Positions 59,635 to 64,000 of a stretch of DNA of 64,000 nt are shown here, in pieces. The translations under genes and the position numbers were made by a program. Every line of letters starts with the position of its first letter. The stretch's first letter is position 1. The notes under the pieces are model-generated. The model had not been told where the DNA came from and ran no database searches. It was given only the letters and a program-made list of their open reading frames with translations. Source of the DNA: Parafrankia irregularis (lineage in GTDB: Bacteria > Actinomycetota > Actinomycetes > Frankiales > Frankiaceae); NCBI RefSeq assembly GCF_001536285.1, contig NZ_FAOZ01000008.1:275118-339117 (forward strand). The letters run 5' to 3'.

Positions 59635-60404
59635 CGACGACCAGCCGGACGGACGCCACCCGGGCCGAGATCTGCGCGGTGGCCTGCGCCGACGCCTGGC
59701 GGGGCGCCGGCGAGGTGCTGGCTCACGCGGTCGGCACGATCCCCGCCGTCGGCGTCCGGCTCGCCCGGCTCACCCACTCCCCCGATCTGGTCCTCTCCGA
59801 CGGCGAGGCCTTCCTGATGAGCGACCCGCCACCGCTCGGCCGGACCGCCGCCTCGGGCGGGACCATCGAGGGCTGGGTGCCCTTCCGGCGGATCTTCGAC
59901 ATCCTGAGCTCCGGGCGCCGCCACAGCATGATGGGCGCCAGCCAGGTCGACCAGTACGGCAACCAGAACATCTCCGCGATCGGCGACTGGCGGCGACCGG
60001 AACGGGCGCTGATCGGGGTCCGCGGCGCGCCCGGCAACACCGTGAACCACCGCACCGACTACTGGGTCGCCAGGCACACCGCCCGCGTCTTCGTCCCGGC
60101 CGTGGACGTCGTCTCCGGCGTCGGCAACGACCGCGCGCGGGCACATTCCAGCACCTCGCTGCGGTTCCACAACCTCGGTGTGGTGATCTCGAACCTCGGC
60201 GTGTTCGACTACGACGACCAGGGCCGGATGAGGGTCCGCTCCCTGCATCCCGGGGTGGGCGCGGACGAGGTCGCGGCGAACACCGGCTTCGAGCTCGACG
60301 CCTCCGCGGCGGTCACCACCCGGCTGCCCGACGACCACGAGCTGGAGCTCATCCGCACCGTCATCGACCCGACCACGGCCCGCGACCGCGAGGTCCCCGG
60401 CTGA
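59631..60404 (+). CDS. ipdB: IpdB, beta subunit of the COCHEA-CoA hydrolase
   Basis: A 257-residue partner of IpdA. EICAVACADAWRGAGEVLAH, IEGWVPFRRIFDILSSGRRH, QVDQYGNQNISAIGDW and GVRGAPGNTVNHRTDYWV, with DVVSGVGND, follow IpdB closely; GNQNISA belongs to the ring-hydrolase active site region. The fold is that of a CoA-transferase beta subunit. It is the last gene of the plus-strand arm and is followed by a tandem-repeat spacer. Its target, the ring-opened COCHEA-CoA, would be made by the crotonase and FadE30/IpdF steps. Confidence 0.9.
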   Translation: MTTTSRTDATRAEICAVACADAWRGAGEVLAHAVGTIPAVGVRLARLTHSPDLVLSDGEAFLMSDPPPLGRTAASGGTIEGWVPFRRIFDILSSGRRHSMMGASQVDQYGNQNISAIGDWRRPERALIGVRGAPGNTVNHRTDYWVARHTARVFVPAVDVVSGVGNDRARAHSSTSLRFHNLGVVISNLGVFDYDDQGRMRVRSLHPGVGADEVAANTGFELDASAAVTTRLPDDHELELIRTVIDPTTARDREVPG

Positions 60405-60427
60405 GGACCGCTCTCGGGCGGGCTGCG

Positions 60428-60512
60428 TCAGCCGTTCGGGGTGTTCAGCCGTTCGGGGTGTTCAGCCGTTCGGGGTGTTCAGCCGTTCGGGGTTTTCAGC
60501 CGTTCGGGGTGT
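60428..60512. repeat. 17-base tandem repeat, five copies
   Basis: TCAGCCGTTCGGGGTGT starts at 60428, 60445, 60462, 60479 and 60496. The last copy codes (on the minus strand) for HTPNG and the stop of the SDR gene ending at 60496; the other four extend into the convergent gap. The fourth differs by one base. It looks like a slippage or duplication array seeded from the gene's own end. Confidence 0.9.
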
Positions 60513-61266
60513 GCTGCAGGAACGCCGGCCATTCGCCGCCGCCGTCGACGTTGAGGACGGCGCCGGTGACATGGCTCGCCAGCGGCGAGGCGAGCAGCAG
60601 GCAGGCCGCGCCGACCTCGGCGGGGGTCGCGAAGACCCCGCGCGGAATCGTGGCCGCGACCTTGGCGACCTGCTCGGCGTCACCGTAGTGGTCCATCGAG
60701 CCCGGCGTCGCGACGATGCCGCAGCGCACCGCGTTCACCCGGATCCGCGGCGCCCACTCGACCGCCAGGCTGCCGGTCAGGCTCTCCAGTGCCGCCTTCG
60801 CCGCGCCGTAGACGGCGGTGCCCGGGCTCGGCCGGCGCGCCGAGATCGAGGTGATGTTGAGCAGCACTCCCTCCCCCGCGTAGGCCAGCAGCGGATGCAC
60901 CGCATGCGCGACATGCACCGCCGCCATGAAGTTCAACTGCGCGATCTTGCCGTACAGCTGTGCCGACGATGTCGCCAGCGGCGCGTACGGGGAGCCCCCC
61001 GCGTTGTTGACCGCGATGTCGAGGCGCCCGCGGCGCTCGGCGATTTCGGCCACCCAGGCCTGGACCGCCGCGGCGTCCCGGACGTCGACCGGGCTGAAGT
61101 GCGGCCGGCGCCCGTCGACCTCACGCAGCGAGCCGGGGGCCCGGCGACCGCAGATCTCCAGCTCCGCACCGGCTCGCAGGAACGTCTCGACGATCCCGTC
61201 GCCGACTCCGCGACTGCCGCCGGTGACCAGGACGACCTTCCCGGACATGTCGATGGTGAAGGACAC
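60496..61266 (-). CDS. Short-chain dehydrogenase/reductase (SDR) of the HIP-cluster neighbourhood
   Basis: A 256-residue SDR. TGGSRGVGDGIVETFLRAG near residue 15, NNAGGSPYAPLATSSAQLYG near 90, NITSISARRPSPGTAVYGAA near 140 and NVDGGGEW form the domain; the Tyr/Lys pair is in YGAAKAAL. It resembles the SDR genes next to ipdAB in mycobacteria, which act on ring intermediates. Its last codons are the source of the 17-base tandem repeat. The start ATG follows GGAGGGAGAACAGC. It is convergent with ipdB. Confidence 0.85.
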   Translation of the reverse strand: MSFTIDMSGKVVLVTGGSRGVGDGIVETFLRAGAELEICGRRAPGSLREVDGRRPHFSPVDVRDAAAVQAWVAEIAERRGRLDIAVNNAGGSPYAPLATSSAQLYGKIAQLNFMAAVHVAHAVHPLLAYAGEGVLLNITSISARRPSPGTAVYGAAKAALESLTGSLAVEWAPRIRVNAVRCGIVATPGSMDHYGDAEQVAKVAATIPRGVFATPAEVGAACLLLASPLASHVTGAVLNVDGGGEWPAFLQHTPNG

Positions 61267-61305
61267 CGTGCTGTTCTCCCTCCGCTGCGCCTGACGGAAT
61301 CGATC

Positions 61306-62253
61306 TCACTCAGCGCCGCGCCCCGGCACGGCGGGAATGATCTCCGCCGCGAACCACCGGAGGAAATCGAGGTACTCCGCCAGGGAGTCGACACCGCGCG
61401 GCTGCTCGACGGAGGTTCGCGTGATTCCCAGCGCCGGATACTGTTCCGTGTACGCCTCGAGGAGCCGCTCGCGGTAGGCCCGGCGCTCGCCGGGGCCGGC
61501 GGCGGTGAACCCACCGGCCGGTTCGACGCCGGCCGGCGGTTTGAGCCAGTTGACGTCGAAGGTCTGCTCCTTGCCCGCGAAGTCGGGCTGGGCCCGGATG
61601 TAGTCGAGCAGCGGCGGAATCCCGGTGGCCTCGAAGCCGACCGGATTGGGCTGCCAGCCGTCGTACCGGGCCGCCCGGCGCAGCGCCGGCAGGGAATTCC
61701 CCCCGACGCGGATCGGCGGGCGCGGTTTCTGGGTCGGCCTCGGCTCGATCGCGAGCCCCTCGATCGCGAAACGCTTTCCCTGATGGTGGGGCGGATCGCT
61801 GGTCCAGAGCGCGTCGAGCGCCGCGAGGATCTCGTCCGCAATGGCACCCCGTTCGGCGAACGGGACACCCAACGCGGTGAACTCCGCCTCCGCATGGCCG
61901 ACCCCGACCGACACGCCGAGCCGTCCGCCGGAAAGGACGTCGATGGTCGCCAACGCCTTGGCCAGCCGCAGCGGATGGTGATAGGGCAGGACGAGTACGG
62001 CCGTGTCGAGGCGGATCCGCTCGGTCGCGGCGGCGATGAACGCCAGCACGGTCAGCGCGTCCTGCCAGTAGGGCCCGAGTCGCCCGACCTCGGCGTCCGG
62101 CATGCCGAGATGCTCGGAGACCGACACGCTCGCGAATCCGAGAGTGTCCAGCACTGTCAGCATCTGACGGATCTCCCGTGGGGAGAGGTGCCGGGCCCAG
62201 GGATACATGTCCGGGAGATGGCTTGTGCCCGGCAGGATGACGTCGAACTTCAT
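61306..62253 (-). CDS. LLM-class F420-dependent oxidoreductase
   Basis: A 315-residue luciferase-like TIM barrel. KFDVILPGTSHLPDMYPWAR begins it; RIRLDTAVLVLPYHHPLRLA, GRLGVSVGVGHAEAEFTALG and KPRPPIRVGGNSLPALRRAA are typical of the F420 branch. The long C-terminus, with GITRTSVEQPRGVDSLAEYL, is also usual. The ATG at 62253 has GGGGGAAAGG upstream. It follows the SDR-side genes and may perform a redox step on a ring or side-chain alcohol. It is one of three LLM proteins in the window. Confidence 0.83.
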   Translation of the reverse strand: MKFDVILPGTSHLPDMYPWARHLSPREIRQMLTVLDTLGFASVSVSEHLGMPDAEVGRLGPYWQDALTVLAFIAAATERIRLDTAVLVLPYHHPLRLAKALATIDVLSGGRLGVSVGVGHAEAEFTALGVPFAERGAIADEILAALDALWTSDPPHHQGKRFAIEGLAIEPRPTQKPRPPIRVGGNSLPALRRAARYDGWQPNPVGFEATGIPPLLDYIRAQPDFAGKEQTFDVNWLKPPAGVEPAGGFTAAGPGERRAYRERLLEAYTEQYPALGITRTSVEQPRGVDSLAEYLDFLRWFAAEIIPAVPGRGAE

Positions 62254-62316
62254 GGAGCCTTTCCCCCTCGCATTCCGCACTCCCGCATGGACGGTTCTCC
62301 GGTGGCACCCGGACGG

Positions 62317-62342
62317 TTCCGCGGTTCCGCGGAACCGCGGAA
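62317..62342. repeat. 26-base perfect palindrome, GGTTCCGCGGAACC core
   Basis: The gap between the LLM and hydratase genes contains a perfect 26-base palindrome centred between 62329 and 62330. Its core GGTTCCGCGGAACC is the same as in the 24-base palindrome at 47048. Further TTCCGCGG and GCGCCGCGG palindromic units follow to about 62375. No gene fits. Confidence 0.85.
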
Positions 62343-62376
62343 GGCTTCCGCGGCGCCGCGGGTACCCGTGGCGCCG

Positions 62377-63162
62377 TCAGCCGAACAGCGCTCGGCCGGC
62401 GTCGAGCGCGGGGCCCCGCTGTGACCGGACGTCGAAGCCGCCATCGGTCCAACCACGCAGCGCCAGCGTCTCGCCCGGGATGACCGGCCCGGCGAAGCGC
62501 CCCTCCAGCAGCGTGAGATCCGCCGGATGTGCCCCGGTCCGCGCGGCGACGACGAGTGTCGACGCGGCGAGAGTGGCCAGCCCGTGCAGGATCGGCCGGT
62601 CCTGGCCGATCGCCGCCGCGGCGGCCGGGTCGATATGGATGTGATGCCGGTCCCCCAGCAGTCGGTAGAGCGCCGCGGCGTTGGCGGCGACGGTGAGGTC
62701 ACACGCCCACTCCGGGTCAACGGCCGGCGCCGGGGGCCGGCCTGGGCCGCGCGCGCCCCCGAAACCGCCCGCCCCGGGCGCGAACAGGGACCAGGTGGCG
62801 ACGAAGTACCCGCTTTCCACCACGACCTCGAAGACCGCGGCGCCGCCCTTGTCCCACACGTCACCGACCCGCGCCGCCATGGTCAGCTCTCCCTCCGTCG
62901 GCAACGGCGCCAGCACCTCCAGCCGCTGGGCGCCGTGCAGCGTCGTGCCGACCTCGAACGCGCCCGCCGCACCGAGCTGGTCCGGTGCCCACTGGGCCAG
63001 CGTCAGCGCGAACGGCGGCAGCACCCGCAGCCGCTCCTCGAAGACGAGATCAAGCTGGTCGGCGCGGGCACCGACGGCCAGCGCGAACAGGATGACGTCC
63101 CGGTCGACCCACCCGACCGTCCGCTCCCCGAGGGACCGCCCGCGCCAGTCACCAGCGGTCAT
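62377..63162 (-). CDS. MaoC-like double-hotdog enoyl-CoA hydratase 2
   Basis: A 261-residue protein of two hotdog domains, as in hydratase 2 of peroxisomal MFE-2. RTVGWVDRDVILFALAVGA and VLPPFALTLAQW belong to the N-terminal part, and NAAALYRLLGDRHHIHIDPAAA to the active site. There the Asp and the catalytic-loop His are kept, but the usual Asn-Pro of GDxNPLH is His-His. DRPILHGLATLA follows. It would hydrate trans-2-enoyl-CoA to the (R)-3-hydroxy form. ATG overlaps the SDR stop, so it forms a split MFE-2 with the next gene. Confidence 0.83.
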   Translation of the reverse strand: MTAGDWRGRSLGERTVGWVDRDVILFALAVGARADQLDLVFEERLRVLPPFALTLAQWAPDQLGAAGAFEVGTTLHGAQRLEVLAPLPTEGELTMAARVGDVWDKGGAAVFEVVVESGYFVATWSLFAPGAGGFGGARGPGRPPAPAVDPEWACDLTVAANAAALYRLLGDRHHIHIDPAAAAAIGQDRPILHGLATLAASTLVVAARTGAHPADLTLLEGRFAGPVIPGETLALRGWTDGGFDVRSQRGPALDAGRALFG

Positions 63163-64000
63163 CCGCGGGCCCCGTAGACCGGCTCGGGGCGCGTGGCCTG
63201 CGCCAGCAGGCTGCGCAGCGTGCCCCCGACCGCGGCCGCGTCCCACCGCGCGCCCAGGTCCTTCGCCGGCCCGTGCCGCCAGCCCTCCTCGACGCAGATC
63301 CGGCCGCCCTCGATCTCGATCAGCCGCCCGGTGACATCCGCGGCGTCGACGCTGGCGAGCCAGGCCACCACCGGGGAGACGTTGCCCGGGTGCATGGCGT
63401 CGAAGCCTTCGGCGGGCGGGGCCATCCGCTGCGCGAACGGCCCCTCGGTCATCCGCGTGCGCGCCGACGGCGCGATGGCGTTCACCGTCACTCCGTACGG
63501 ACGCAGTTCCTCGGCGGCGACCAGGGTGAGCGCGGCGATCCCGGCCTTGGCCGTGGAGTAGGTGCCCTGACCGACACTGCCCTGCAGGCCCGCGCCGGAC
63601 GAGGTGTTGATCACCCTGGCCGCCCGCAGCCGCCCCGCCTTGGCCTGGGCCCGCCAGTACGCCGCAGCCTGGCGCAACGGCGCGAAATGCCCGGTGAGGT
63701 GGACCCGCAGCACCGCCTCCCACTCCGCCTCGGTGGTGTTCACCAGCATCCGGTCCCGCACGAAGCCGGCGTTGTTGACCAGGATGTCCAGGCTCCCGAA
63801 GGTGTCGATCGCCTGCTGCACCAGGGTCTGCGCCGCCGCGAAGTCGGCCACGTCGGCACCGTTGGCGACCGCGATACCCCCGGCGAGCCTGATCGCGTTC
63901 GCCACCTCCTCGGCCGGGCCCGCCGACGCTCCCTCACCCGAGCCAGAGGTGCCGAGGTCGTTCACCACGACCGCCGCGCCCTGACGGGCCAGCTCCAGCG
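63159..64000 (-). CDS. MFE-2-type short-chain dehydrogenase, N-terminus outside window
   Basis: The frame is open to the right edge (about 280 codons seen). LELARQGAAVVVNDLGTSG is the diagnostic (VVNDLG) sequence of the long SDRs of MFE-2/HSD17B4 type, followed by VANAIRLAGGIAVANGADV, NNAGFVRDRMLVNTTEAEW, NTSSGAGLQGSVGQGTYSTA with the YSTAK pair, and NAIAPSARTRMTEG. It oxidises (R)-3-hydroxyacyl-CoA. The glycine-rich entry loop is cut off by the window. Coupling with the hydratase gene gives the two central activities of side-chain beta-oxidation. Confidence 0.88.
   Translation of the reverse strand, partial: LELARQGAAVVVNDLGTSGSGEGASAGPAEEVANAIRLAGGIAVANGADVADFAAAQTLVQQAIDTFGSLDILVNNAGFVRDRMLVNTTEAEWEAVLRVHLTGHFAPLRQAAAYWRAQAKAGRLRAARVINTSSGAGLQGSVGQGTYSTAKAGIAALTLVAAEELRPYGVTVNAIAPSARTRMTEGPFAQRMAPPAEGFDAMHPGNVSPVVAWLASVDAADVTGRLIEIEGGRICVEEGWRHGPAKDLGARWDAAAVGGTLRSLLAQATRPEPVYGARG

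Noticed and set aside
57711-60404. An 897-codon open frame across fadE33, ipdA and ipdB
   Set aside because: In the first part it is an Arg/Pro/Gly-rich shadow of fadE33 and ipdA in another frame. Only its last 257 codons, from the ATG at 59631, are real (ipdB).
1-64000. tRNA, rRNA, riboswitch or replication origin
   Set aside because: I read for cloverleaf anticodon arms, rRNA core sequences and clustered DnaA boxes and saw none that I could support.

Overview
The window is very GC-rich double-stranded DNA from an actinomycete. Codon third positions are almost all G or C, GTG and TTG starts are common, and one gene encodes a mycothiol-type (MDMPI/DinB) enzyme. There are several F420-type oxidoreductases and a dense set of acyl-CoA genes. 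A Frankia-like or Mycobacteriales-like soil actinomycete fits best; this is an inference from gene content, since no rRNA or tRNA gene is present. Nearly every gene looks catabolic: acyl-CoA ligases, acyl-CoA dehydrogenases (ACADs), SDRs, CoA-transferases, thiolase-like proteins, aldehyde dehydrogenases, a P450, and local TetR, IclR, PadR and GntR regulators.

Layout. (1) 0-10 kb: the end of a Zn alcohol dehydrogenase, an aldehyde dehydrogenase, two amidohydrolases, an acyl-CoA ligase, an IclR/PPOX divergent pair, an SDR-MDMPI pair and the fossil of an ACAD gene. (2) 10-26 kb: a TetR gene divergent from a long co-directional run: ALDH, 3Fe-4S ferredoxin, SDR, Ddn-like F420 reductase, P450, DUF35, Ltp2-like thiolase fold, amidohydrolase, type III CoA-transferase, acyl-CoA ligase, binding lipoprotein, LLM oxidoreductase, APH-like kinase and a binding-protein homologue without signal peptide. 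This looks like one uncharacterised catabolic pathway. (3) 26-35 kb: an acyl-CoA ligase fossil, PadR, a fused double ACAD with a divergent TetR, an AMACR-like racemase coupled to an alpha/alpha-toroid protein, and two SDRs. (4) 35.3-37.0 kb: a complete IS200/IS605-type element with TnpA and TnpB. (5) 37-46 kb: an F420 enzyme, an acyl-CoA ligase, a GntR-controlled APH kinase/ACAD/SDR/ADH operon ending in an SDR fossil, and a KstR-like TetR. (6) 46-64 kb: DUF427, a thioesterase, a second Ltp/DUF35 pair, an OYE-family enzyme, then a block recognisable as the steroid C/D-ring (HIP-CoA) pathway: fadA6, ipdF and fadE30 on the minus strand, and an ECH, fadE31, fadE32, fadE33, ipdA and ipdB on the plus strand. 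A site matching the KstR2 consensus lies between the two arms. The right edge carries an SDR, an LLM enzyme and a split MFE-2-like hydratase/dehydrogenase pair.

How the genes fit together. Ligases and CoA-transferases load acids onto CoA, paired ACADs oxidise them, hydratases, SDRs and thiolases shorten or open them, and Ltp/DUF35 pairs probably cleave branched side chains by retro-aldol chemistry. The HIP-CoA block is strong evidence for degradation of steroid-like rings. The 11-26 kb operon may handle another polycyclic, terpenoid or branched substrate. Recurrent features are three 'ends-only' gene fossils, several matching operator sequences at distant promoters, and GC-rich palindromic repeats shared by two loci.
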